Shown here: positions 6,660 through 12,732 of the stretch, piece by piece | How positions within the stretch are numbered: position 1 is the first letter of the stretch | Layout of the letters: the number at the start of each line of letters is the position of its first letter | Source: Candidatus Zipacnadia bacterium | Lineage (GTDB): Bacteria; Armatimonadota; Zipacnadia; Zipacnadales; Zipacnadaceae | NCBI GenBank assembly: GCA_029821255.1 | Contig: JALGTS010000008.1 | Location: 1-12,732 of the forward strand | Direction of reading: 5' to 3' | DNA length: 12,732 nt | Made by a program: the position numbers and the translations under genes | Notes under the pieces: generated by a model | Told to the model about the DNA's origin: nothing | What the model saw: only the letters and a program-made list of their open reading frames with translations | The model's database searches: none

Positions 6660-6684
6660 CAGCTCTGATACCAGCAGCTATAAT
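6656..6684 (+). promoter_or_regulatory. Perfect-consensus sigma70 promoter of the histidine kinase
   Basis: TTGACA (6656-6661) and TATAAT (6679-6684) both match consensus at every position, with the ideal 17-nt spacer. The -35 box contains the TGA stop (6657-6659) of the upstream gene. Transcription should begin near 6691, leaving a leader of about 214 nt before the kinase start. Confidence 0.85.
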
Positions 6685-6690
6685 CATTAC

Positions 6691-6904
6691 ACTTAACTTT
6701 AATAATAGGTGCGCGAGTCTGCTGACACTACTCAGCCGGAACCACGCCTGTTGGCATATCGTCCATAGCAACGACGCAGGAACAGACGTTCTTCCAACCC
6801 AACCCATCGGCTATTGATCTTGGGAGGCACCGATGCAGCCCAATGACGCTTAGAGCAATGGCACTAATGGCAATTAGGCAGGTCCTTAGGAGGACGTAGC
6901 TCAA
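6691..6904 (+). other. Long kinase leader with two mini-ORFs
   Basis: The predicted 5' untranslated region is about 214 nt. Near its end, GGGAGG (6822-6827) stands 5 nt before an ATG at 6833 that opens a six-codon frame, MQPNDA, stopping at 6853. A second frame at 6858-6899, MALMAIRQVLRRT, overlaps the kinase SD (AGGAGG, 6888-6893) and stops 5 nt before the kinase ATG. Ribosomes reading it would cover the kinase ribosome-binding site. This could be a translational control element. I see no strong hairpin or known riboswitch pattern in the rest of the leader. Confidence 0.35.
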
Positions 6905-8623
6905 ATGGCCCAAGACGTCGCCCCCGAAAGTCCGGAGGCCTTGCGCAAAGAACTCGAACGCTACCGCCTGGTAGTTAGTGATCTCCACCGCAAGATCCGT
7001 GAGCTGGAATCGGAGCTCCAGATTACCACTACCATGGCGGAGATGCCAGGGGTTATTGTTACTCGCCCCGAGTTGCAGCAGACTCTATCACGGCTGGTAA
7101 GCAAGATCGCTATGATCGTGCAGGCCGAGAAGGTAATGCTCTTTCTGTATCACGCTGACAGCGGCGAGTTGGCCCTATTGCCCCCCGCGCTAGGGGTAAC
7201 CGACGAACAGGTCGCCGGCCTCGTCATCAGCCCTAATGAAGGTATTACTGGTGAAGTATATCGCACCAGGAAGTCGGCTATCTACAACGACGCATTGAAT
7301 GACCCCCGTGTCCTTCCCGATGTCGTCGCAAGGCTGCGGATAAGAAATGGTATCGCCGTGCCCCTGATCATAAAGCAGCGCAACGAGGAAGAACGAGTCG
7401 TCCAGGAGCGGATAATCGGGGTCCTTCACGCTTGCAACAAGCGATATGAACAAAAGTTCAATCAAGACGACCTGCGCCTGCTGGAAATGCTCGGTGAGCA
7501 GGCCGCCGCCGTTATATCCAATGCACAGCTTTATATCACACTCACCGAAGAAAAACAGCGCATAGAAGATGCCTTGGAGAGTATGCGCGCCGGGGTAATA
7601 CTGATCAGCTCTGAAGGTAATATTCGGCTGATCAACCGGGCCGCCTGCCAAGCGCTGGAGCTGCCGGCCAACGGATACGAGGGCAAACAGTTTGCGCAGG
7701 TCCTCACCCACGAGGACATATTGAGATTAGTTACCGATACATTAGAGACTCGTCAAGAACACTCCCTGGAGGTCGAGCTATCCGGCGGCGAGCAGGTATT
7801 TCGAGCCGAGACCAGTCTGGTCTTCAGCGAAGACGGTCAACTCTCCGACGTTGTGGCTATATTCACCGACATTACTGATATTCGGCGCGTGGAACAGATG
7901 AAGACCACCTTCGTTTCAACTGTTTCGCACGAATTACGCACGCCTCTGACCTCTATCAAGGGATTCATCGCTACCCTACTGGATGACACCGAAGGCTTGT
8001 ACGACGACCAAACGCGGCGGGAATTCTACGAGATCATTAACCAGGAATGCGACCGATTGACCCGGCTGATCAATGATCTACTTAACATCTCCCGCATTGA
8101 GTCGGGGCGGGCCCTGGAGATGCAGATCTCCGAGGTTAACATCCACAAAGTGGCCGAGCAAGTACTCGCTTCCCACCGGCAGTACACCACGAATCACCAG
8201 TTGATAAATAATCTGCGCGAAGACCTACCCAGCATTGAGGCAGACGCCGACAAAGTCGCCCAGATCCTGGATAACTTGGTTGGCAACGCCGTTAAGTACT
8301 CTCCCGACGGTGGAAAGATAGTCATTAGTGGGCAGGACGAAGGCGATACCGTCCGCATTGATGTCACCGACGAAGGCCTGGGCGTGCCCAAACAGCAGCA
8401 AGAGAAGATATTTGACCGCTTCCAGATGGTAGACGGCGACAGCAGGCGTAAGGGCATAAAAGGTACCGGCATTGGACTGTACCTGGTCCGCCACCTGGCG
8501 CGTGCCCATGGCGGTGAAGTCTGGCTGGAGTGGAGCGAGCCAGGGGAAGGCTCGACGTTCAGCGTGCGCCTGCCCAAGGTCCCTCAGATCGACCTGGGCA
8601 AGGAACAAGCCGAACCCACATAG
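6905..8623 (+). CDS. Soluble sensor histidine kinase (GAF-PAS-HisKA-HATPase)
   Basis: This 572-residue kinase has no membrane segment and should act in the cytoplasm. Domain order: a coiled coil at about 8-45; a GAF domain at about 55-208 (including NEGITGEVYRTRKS and NGIAVPLI); a PAS domain at about 218-330 (MRAGVILISSEGNIRLINRAA, ending VAIFTDITDIRRVEQ); a HisKA domain with the phosphoacceptor H342 in SHELRTPLTS; and an ATPase domain at about 445-558. The ATPase domain has the N box DNLVGNAVKYSP (456-467), G1 DEGLGVP, F box EKIFDRF and G2 GTGIGLYLV (520-528). All catalytic motifs are intact. It would autophosphorylate and pass phosphate to a response regulator, but none is encoded in this window, so it is an orphan kinase here. 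The GAF and PAS ligands are unknown. SD AGGAGG lies 11 nt before the ATG. It has its own promoter and a long leader. Confidence 0.95.
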   Translation: MAQDVAPESPEALRKELERYRLVVSDLHRKIRELESELQITTTMAEMPGVIVTRPELQQTLSRLVSKIAMIVQAEKVMLFLYHADSGELALLPPALGVTDEQVAGLVISPNEGITGEVYRTRKSAIYNDALNDPRVLPDVVARLRIRNGIAVPLIIKQRNEEERVVQERIIGVLHACNKRYEQKFNQDDLRLLEMLGEQAAAVISNAQLYITLTEEKQRIEDALESMRAGVILISSEGNIRLINRAACQALELPANGYEGKQFAQVLTHEDILRLVTDTLETRQEHSLEVELSGGEQVFRAETSLVFSEDGQLSDVVAIFTDITDIRRVEQMKTTFVSTVSHELRTPLTSIKGFIATLLDDTEGLYDDQTRREFYEIINQECDRLTRLINDLLNISRIESGRALEMQISEVNIHKVAEQVLASHRQYTTNHQLINNLREDLPSIEADADKVAQILDNLVGNAVKYSPDGGKIVISGQDEGDTVRIDVTDEGLGVPKQQQEKIFDRFQMVDGDSRRKGIKGTGIGLYLVRHLARAHGGEVWLEWSEPGEGSTFSVRLPKVPQIDLGKEQAEPT

Positions 8624-8681
8624 TACCCATAGGTATCAGATAGATATCGGTTAGGGCTAGCCCAACTGTCGGGCAAGTAGC

Positions 8682-8690
8682 TGATATACT
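8682..8690 (+). promoter_or_regulatory. Extended -10 promoter for the rpiB operon
   Basis: TGATATACT is an extended -10 element: TG, one base, then TATACT at 8685-8690. No good -35 box stands 16-18 nt upstream, as is common for this promoter type. Instead a perfect palindrome GGGCTAGCCC (8654-8663) lies close to where the -35 would be. The start of transcription would be near 8697. Confidence 0.5.
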
Positions 8691-8703
8691 GTGGCCAACA
8701 GGG

Positions 8704-8730
8704 GCCTCCTACCAATGAGGAGGCTCTTTG
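8704..8730 (+). terminator. Hairpin: kinase terminator or 5' leader stem-loop of rpiB
   Basis: GCCTCCT (8704-8710) and AGGAGGC (8718-8724) form a perfect 7-bp GC-rich stem with a 7-nt loop, followed by TCTTTG. Its place after the kinase suggests a Rho-independent terminator with a poor T-tail. If the promoter at 8682-8690 is used, the same hairpin would sit at the extreme 5' end of the rpiB mRNA and could stabilise or attenuate it. Confidence 0.5.
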
Positions 8731-8762
8731 TCTGTACTGCCCGGCCAAGGAGAAGAAACAGT

Positions 8763-9224
8763 ATGCGAGTGGCTATAGGAAATGACCATGCTGGCTACCC
8801 ACTCCGTGCTCCATTGATTGAGCTAATTGAATCTTCTGGACACCAAGTTCTCAATTTTGGCACCGACACCGAACATCCTGTTGACTATCCTCGCTTTGCC
8901 GCAAAGGTAGCCTATGCCATTCGTGATGGTCAAGCCGACCTGGGCGTGGTCATCTGCGGCACCGGCATAGGCAGCAGCATTGTCGCCAATAAGGTTGCGG
9001 GGGTCTACTGTGCGCTTTGTAACGATCCTTACACCTCCCGCATGGCTCGTAGCCATAATAACGCCAACGTCATCGCATTAGGCGCACGAGTGATTGGCCC
9101 AGCTCTGGCTGCAGATATATTGAAGAACTTCTTGGAAACTCAGCCGTCCAATGAACCCCGTCACGTTCGGCGCCGCCAGCAAGTCCAGCAAATCGAAGCG
9201 GGCACAGAGCTTACCCAGGAGTAA
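8763..9224 (+). CDS. rpiB: Ribose-5-phosphate isomerase B
   Basis: The enzyme interconverts ribose 5-phosphate and ribulose 5-phosphate in the pentose phosphate pathway, in the cytoplasm. The 153 residues match the family in length and motifs: MRVAIGNDHAG at the N-terminus with the phosphate-binding DHAG, HPVDYP near 38-43, catalytic Cys65 in VVICGTGIGSS, and SHNNANVIALGARV at 97-110. The C-terminal RHVRRRQQVQQIE is a typical family ending followed by about ten extra polar residues. The ATG at 8763 has AAGGAGAA 8 nt upstream. A longer frame begins further up at a GTG (8691), but it would run through the promoter and hairpin and does not resemble the family. The gene opens a five-gene run with gaps of a few bases. 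Confidence 0.96.
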   Translation: MRVAIGNDHAGYPLRAPLIELIESSGHQVLNFGTDTEHPVDYPRFAAKVAYAIRDGQADLGVVICGTGIGSSIVANKVAGVYCALCNDPYTSRMARSHNNANVIALGARVIGPALAADILKNFLETQPSNEPRHVRRRQQVQQIEAGTELTQE

Positions 9225-9229
9225 GCAGC

Positions 9230-9721
9230 ATGAGCGAGAAAGACCCGTCTAAAACCGCTGACCAGCGACCCGATTGGGACACATACTTTATGAAGCTGTG
9301 CCATGTAGTAGCCGAGCGTTCGACTTGCCTGCGCCGGAAGGTCGGGGCTTTGCTGGTGGCCAATCGCCGCATCTTGGCCACCGGCTATAACGGTGCGCCA
9401 CAGGGGCTGCCACACTGCGCCGAAGTTGGATGCTTACGCGACCAGATGGGAATTCCCTCTGGAGAGCGTCAAGAATTGTGTCGGGGTCTACACGCCGAGC
9501 AAAACGCCATTATACAGGCAGCAGTCTACGGTGTTGGTCTTCAGGACGTAACTCTATACTGCACTATTCAGCCGTGCATTACCTGTGCTAAGATGCTGAT
9601 TAACGCCAACGTCACGCGGATTGTCTACGAAGGTGACTATCCTGACCAGTTGGCCACAGAAATGTTAGAAGCAGCCGGCGTTGAGCTGGTCAAGTGGCCG
9701 GCTTCCAAGGAAAGTGAGTAA
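9230..9721 (+). CDS. dCMP deaminase (ComEB-like, zinc-dependent)
   Basis: This 163-residue protein belongs to the cytidine/deoxycytidylate deaminase family. The zinc site is complete: H88-A89-E90 in LHAEQNAI supplies one ligand and the proton-shuttling glutamate, and C116 and C119 in PCITC supply the others. RRKVGALLVANRRILATGYNGAP (about 36-57) is characteristic of dCMP deaminases, as is the insertion with extra His and Cys residues (PHCAEVGC, 61-68). The product dUMP feeds thymidylate synthesis. In Bacillus the homologue is named comEB for its location beside competence genes, not for its activity. AGGAG lies 9 nt before the ATG, and the rpiB stop is only 5 nt upstream, so it is co-translated in the operon. 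Confidence 0.94.
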   Translation: MSEKDPSKTADQRPDWDTYFMKLCHVVAERSTCLRRKVGALLVANRRILATGYNGAPQGLPHCAEVGCLRDQMGIPSGERQELCRGLHAEQNAIIQAAVYGVGLQDVTLYCTIQPCITCAKMLINANVTRIVYEGDYPDQLATEMLEAAGVELVKWPASKESE

Positions 9722-9726
9722 CTACC

Positions 9727-10665
9727 GTGCCCTGGCTGTTGGGCTGCGTTGTTGCACTGGTTTTAGCAGCAATCCTCACACCAGTTGTGAGGACTGCCGC
9801 CAAGCGGATTGGCGCCCTGGATCACCCCGAGGAGCGGCGCGTGCATCAGAAGCCCACTGCCACCGCTGGTGGGTTGGCAATATTTGTGGCATTTTGGATT
9901 GCAGTAGCGGTGGCTGGCGGGCTAACCAACCATAGCACCGTCGGCATGCTGCTGGGTTCTATCTTCTTGGCCAGTCTGTGCCTGCTTGATGACATCTATC
10001 GGCTTCCCCCGGCCCCTCGCTTTGTGGGACATATAGCAGTGGCAGCGATCGCCTGGCAATGGGGAGTTCGGATTACTGGGGTGACTAATCCCCTGGTCCT
10101 GTTCGGCGGCAGTGACTATCTGGCCCTGGGCCTCTGGTCAGCTCCCCTCACCGTGGTGTGGATAGTCTTTATGATCAATGCTATCAATTGGATTGACGGT
10201 CTGGACGGGCTGGCTGCGGGCGTGAGTGCTCTTGCAGCAGGCACGCTCGCAGCAATGGCAATTAGCGTGGGAATGACCCAGGTTGGTATTCTCGGTGCTG
10301 CGCTGGCCGGGGCTTGTTTGGGGTTCTTGCCCTATAATTTCCATCCGGCTACTATCTTTATGGGCGATACCGGAGCGATGTTCCTGGGCTATTTGTTAGC
10401 GTGCCTCTCGGTCACTGGTGCCTTCAAAAGTACGGCAATACTGGCTGTATTCGTCCCAATTCTCGTGTTAGGAATTCCCATATACGATACCTTGACCACA
10501 ACATTGGCCCGAATTAGGAACGGAAAGCCGATATATAATGCCGACCGCAGCCATCTGCACCACCGCCTACTGGCTCGAGGATTCTCTCAGACTCAGACAG
10601 TCCTACTCATCTACGGGCTGACTGCCATACTGTGTGGCGTGGCCCTGGGATTGTGGTTACGATGA
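9727..10665 (+). CDS. Undecaprenyl-phosphate sugar-1-phosphate transferase (WecA/TagO-like)
   Basis: A 312-residue polytopic membrane protein of the MraY/WecA (glycosyltransferase 4) family. It transfers a sugar 1-phosphate, most often GlcNAc-1-P from UDP-GlcNAc, to undecaprenyl phosphate and so starts a surface polymer. Diagnostic segments are RRVHQKPTATAGGLAIF near 38-53, the Mg-binding DD at 88-89 (LLDDIYRLPP), NAINWIDGLDGLAAG at 151-165, FMGDTGAMFLGY at 211-222, and the WecA-type cytoplasmic motif HLHHRLLARG at 276-285. That last motif separates it from MraY. About ten hydrophobic helices are visible. The start is a GTG at 9727, 5 nt after the deaminase stop; the SD (AAGGAAAG) lies inside the deaminase gene. 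The next gene, an epimerase, overlaps it by 4 nt. Confidence 0.94.
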   Translation: MPWLLGCVVALVLAAILTPVVRTAAKRIGALDHPEERRVHQKPTATAGGLAIFVAFWIAVAVAGGLTNHSTVGMLLGSIFLASLCLLDDIYRLPPAPRFVGHIAVAAIAWQWGVRITGVTNPLVLFGGSDYLALGLWSAPLTVVWIVFMINAINWIDGLDGLAAGVSALAAGTLAAMAISVGMTQVGILGAALAGACLGFLPYNFHPATIFMGDTGAMFLGYLLACLSVTGAFKSTAILAVFVPILVLGIPIYDTLTTTLARIRNGKPIYNADRSHLHHRLLARGFSQTQTVLLIYGLTAILCGVALGLWLR

Positions 10666-11855
10666 GGCCTATACCTATAGCACTCATATTCGGCACCCGC
10701 CCGGAGGCTATAAAGCTGGGGCCGGTCTGGTCGCACCTCTGCCAGCAGCCAGAGGTCTTTTTGCCACAGGTCATCGTCACCGCCCAGCACCGCGAGATGC
10801 TCGACCAGATGTTGGCTGTCTTCAATATCACCCCCACCGTAGACCTGGATATCATGCAGCCAGCCCAGAGCCTCAGTGATATTACCAGCAATGCCTTGAC
10901 CGGAGTGCAGCAAGCCCTGGAGGAGCTGCAGCCGAAACTGGTGCTCGTGCAGGGCGATACCACCACGACCTTCGCCGCCAGCCTGGCCGCATTTTACAAG
11001 CAGATCCCTATTGGGCATGTCGAGGCTGGCCTGCGTACCACTGACAAATTCTCCCCCTTCCCGGAGGAAATCAATCGCCGCCTAACCAGCGTACTGGCCG
11101 ATATTCATTTCGCTGCTACGCCACAGGCCCGGGATAATCTGGAGGCCGAGGGAATTCCCCGGGAGGCCGTTTTTGTCACTGGCAACCCCGTACTGGACGC
11201 ACTTCAGACTATTCTCACCCGGAACCCGACCCTGGCCGGGACCAACCTGGCGTGGGTAGAAGAGCTTCGCGGTCGCCTGCTGCTGGTCACACTGCACCGC
11301 CGCGAGAACCTCGGCAAGCCATTTGTCCGCATCTGCGCTGCTCTTAAGCAAATCGTGCAAGCTCATCCCGACCTCACCATAGTCTACCCGGTTCATCCGA
11401 ATCCTGCAGTGCGCGAGGCGGCAAACGAACTGCTGGGCGACGTCACGCGGATTATTCTCTGTGAACCACCGGATTACCTGGTCTTCGTGCCGCTGATGGC
11501 CCGCGCTGATCTGATCATCACCGACTCTGGCGGTATCCAGGAAGAGGCCCCAGCCCTGGGCGTCCCCGTACTGGTCGCCCGCGAGACCACCGAACGACCG
11601 GAGGCTATTGCCGCAGGGGCTGCTCGCCTGGTAGGGACTGATACCGAACGTATCGTAGCTGAGGCCAATCGCCTGTTGACCAGCCCTCGTGCCTATGCCG
11701 ATATGAGCAGAGCCGGCTCACCGTTTGGCGACGGCCATGCGGCGATTCGCATCGGTCAAGCACTGGAATATTTTTTCGGTATCCGGTCCCAGCGTCCCAG
11801 TGAATTCAAGTCCTCTTCGGCTAATCACGGTCAGGAGGAGGGGCAAGATGAGTAA
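10662..11855 (+). CDS. wecB: UDP-N-acetylglucosamine 2-epimerase (non-hydrolysing)
   Basis: The enzyme converts UDP-GlcNAc to UDP-ManNAc for surface polymer synthesis (wecB/mnaA). The 397 residues include FGTRPEAIKLGPV at the N-terminus, D99 in VQGDTTTTFA, E121 in GHVEAGLRT, E135 in PFPEEINRR, H212 in TLHRRENLG, YPVHPNP, and the UDP-binding DSGGIQEEAP at 288-297. All the expected active-site residues are present. It is about 20 residues longer than common homologues because of a polar tail after residue 372 (IRSQRPSEFKSSSANHG and on). The ATG at 10662 forms an ATGA overlap with the transferase stop, which implies translational coupling; no strong SD is seen. An upstream GTG at 10632 lies within the transferase gene and adds ten unlike residues. 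Pairing with the WecA-like gene suggests ManNAc-containing wall polymer, enterobacterial-common-antigen-like glycan or exopolysaccharide. Confidence 0.95.
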   Translation: MRPIPIALIFGTRPEAIKLGPVWSHLCQQPEVFLPQVIVTAQHREMLDQMLAVFNITPTVDLDIMQPAQSLSDITSNALTGVQQALEELQPKLVLVQGDTTTTFAASLAAFYKQIPIGHVEAGLRTTDKFSPFPEEINRRLTSVLADIHFAATPQARDNLEAEGIPREAVFVTGNPVLDALQTILTRNPTLAGTNLAWVEELRGRLLLVTLHRRENLGKPFVRICAALKQIVQAHPDLTIVYPVHPNPAVREAANELLGDVTRIILCEPPDYLVFVPLMARADLIITDSGGIQEEAPALGVPVLVARETTERPEAIAAGAARLVGTDTERIVAEANRLLTSPRAYADMSRAGSPFGDGHAAIRIGQALEYFFGIRSQRPSEFKSSSANHGQEEGQDE

Positions 11856-12732
11856 CAATAGTCACCAGCAAACAAACTGGACTTCGCGCCGGGTGGTTGC
11901 CACACTGGTGGTTACCGGTCTGCTCCTGTATATCATCCTCTGGACTCCGCCACTGTTAGGGGCCCTCCTAAGCAGAATAGCCGGCATTATTGCCATGGTT
12001 GTACTATCGGTCGCCCTCGCCTACATCATTAGCCCGGCAGTAGAACGGCTATCGCATGCTCGGCTGCCCCTATCCGAACATAATCAGCGGGCAGTAGCTG
12101 CTATCCTGGTTATGATCATTAGCGCCGGGCTTGTCGTGCTGGCCATCCTGGCCACATCTTCCGCCATCGCCCAGGATGTTGAAGACGTTGCTACCTTGGT
12201 CAAGGACTTCACCAAGAACCGACTGCCCGTATTGCTGGAGGAATGGCAACTCCAGGAACGCATCCAGCAATGGATGCGCGATTATCCGGATCTTGTCCCC
12301 GATAGCGTCAAACAGTTCGCCGCCAAGCGAGCCCAGGCATGGGCCGAGGGTCTACTTACACTGGCGGCCCGGATGCCTGCCTGGGCTGCCCCGAAGGCTG
12401 TCTTCATAATTGAGCTGATTCTGGTTCCCTTCCTGACCTTCTATTTCGTCACTGATAGCCGGAAACTGCGGGACAGCACAGTGGCGCTGCTGCCGCTGGA
12501 TTACCGCGAGAATGCCAATGAGCTTATCGGCCGGCTTAACGTAACGATGCATCATTACATTCGGGGAATGCTCCTCGTCTGCCTTATTATCGGCGCAGCC
12601 ACTGCGCTGATCCTCTACGTTGCCGGGGTCAGTGCTTTCCTGACCCTCGGCCTGCTCACCGGCCTGGCCCAGCTCATTCCCATCATTGGCTCTATGGCTG
12701 CCGGTGTGTTGGTCATAGGCATCCCCCTGCTC
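11848..12732 (+). CDS. AI-2E/PerM family membrane protein (N-terminal part)
   Basis: An open frame of 295 codons runs off the right edge, so the C-terminus is missing. Hydrophobic segments lie near residues 16-36, 43-63, 82-103, 183-202, 240-259 and 262-291. The phrases APKAVFIIELILVPFLTFYFVTD, HHYIRGMLLVCLIIG (235-249) and LTGLAQLIPIIGSM (270-283) are hallmarks of the AI-2E transporter/PerM family, with a polar domain (about 108-180) between the third and fourth helices. Members are proposed exporters of autoinducer-2 or Na+/H+ antiporters; the substrate cannot be told here. AGGAGGAGGGG at 11833-11843 provides a very strong RBS, and the ATG overlaps the end of wecB by 8 nt. In the gene order this resembles, atpI commonly follows wecB, so this gene occupies an unusual position. 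Confidence 0.9.
   Translation, partial: MSNNSHQQTNWTSRRVVATLVVTGLLLYIILWTPPLLGALLSRIAGIIAMVVLSVALAYIISPAVERLSHARLPLSEHNQRAVAAILVMIISAGLVVLAILATSSAIAQDVEDVATLVKDFTKNRLPVLLEEWQLQERIQQWMRDYPDLVPDSVKQFAAKRAQAWAEGLLTLAARMPAWAAPKAVFIIELILVPFLTFYFVTDSRKLRDSTVALLPLDYRENANELIGRLNVTMHHYIRGMLLVCLIIGAATALILYVAGVSAFLTLGLLTGLAQLIPIIGSMAAGVLVIGIPLL

Noticed and set aside
7190..7711. Leftward 173-codon open frame
   Set aside because: It lies entirely within the histidine kinase on the opposite strand; the kinase has all domain motifs, so this is a shadow.
8691..8762. Longer N-terminus for RpiB starting at GTG 8691
   Set aside because: It would translate through the -10 region's downstream edge and a hairpin; the ATG at 8763 has a proper SD and matches the family start.
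10632..10661. Longer N-terminus for the 2-epimerase from GTG 10632
   Set aside because: It lies within the transferase gene and adds residues unlike the family; the ATGA overlap at 10662 is typical coupling.

Overview
The window looks like chromosomal DNA of a diderm bacterium. Two predicted exported beta-strand-rich proteins (complement of 1-1410, and 3009-3905) point to an outer membrane. The promoters are sigma70-type, Shine-Dalgarno sites are clear, and the coding DNA is fairly GC-rich with compact, partly overlapping genes. The order rpiB - dCMP deaminase - wecA/tagO-like - wecB/mnaA-like resembles the segment that often precedes the ATP synthase operon in Firmicutes and related lineages. 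Together with the exported barrels this suggests a diderm on the Terrabacteria side (Armatimonadota-like is one guess), but the lineage is an inference and is weakly held. I see no rRNA, tRNA, CRISPR array, insertion sequence or phage gene.

Layout. (1) 1-1410, minus strand: the 5' part of a large exported protein of unknown function, built from about ten degenerate repeats of roughly 34 residues. Its 3' end lies outside the window. (2) 1411-1887: an AT-rich divergent regulatory region with several short direct repeats and a palindrome. (3) 1888-2876: a strong promoter, then a small NifU C-terminal-domain protein and a transaldolase of the fructose-6-phosphate aldolase class. (4) 3009-3905: an outer-membrane beta-barrel-like protein, followed by a terminator-like hairpin. 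(5) 4135-5628: a promoter and an exported protein with Pro/Gly/Met-rich ends and a duplicated motif inside. (6) 5880-6659: an alpha-helical, HEAT-like protein of unknown function whose translation start is ambiguous. (7) 6656-8623: a perfect-consensus promoter, a leader of about 210 nt with two mini-ORFs, and a soluble GAF-PAS histidine kinase with no response regulator beside it. (8) 8682-12732: an extended -10 promoter and a tight five-gene run: rpiB, dCMP deaminase, undecaprenyl-phosphate sugar-1-phosphate transferase, UDP-GlcNAc 2-epimerase and an AI-2E/PerM family membrane protein that runs off the right edge.

How the genes fit together. The right-hand operon combines sugar-phosphate isomerisation (RpiB), dUMP supply for thymidylate (dCMP deaminase) and the first steps of an undecaprenyl-linked surface glycan (WecA/TagO plus WecB, the latter supplying UDP-ManNAc). 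The transaldolase on the left also works on pentose-phosphate-type sugars. The unknown exported proteins in the left half suggest envelope functions. The histidine kinase is probably an intracellular sensor whose partner lies elsewhere. The most unusual items are the beta-hairpin repeat protein at the left edge, the duplicated motif in the Pro-rich exported protein, and the leader regions with mini-ORFs ahead of the HEAT-like gene and the kinase.
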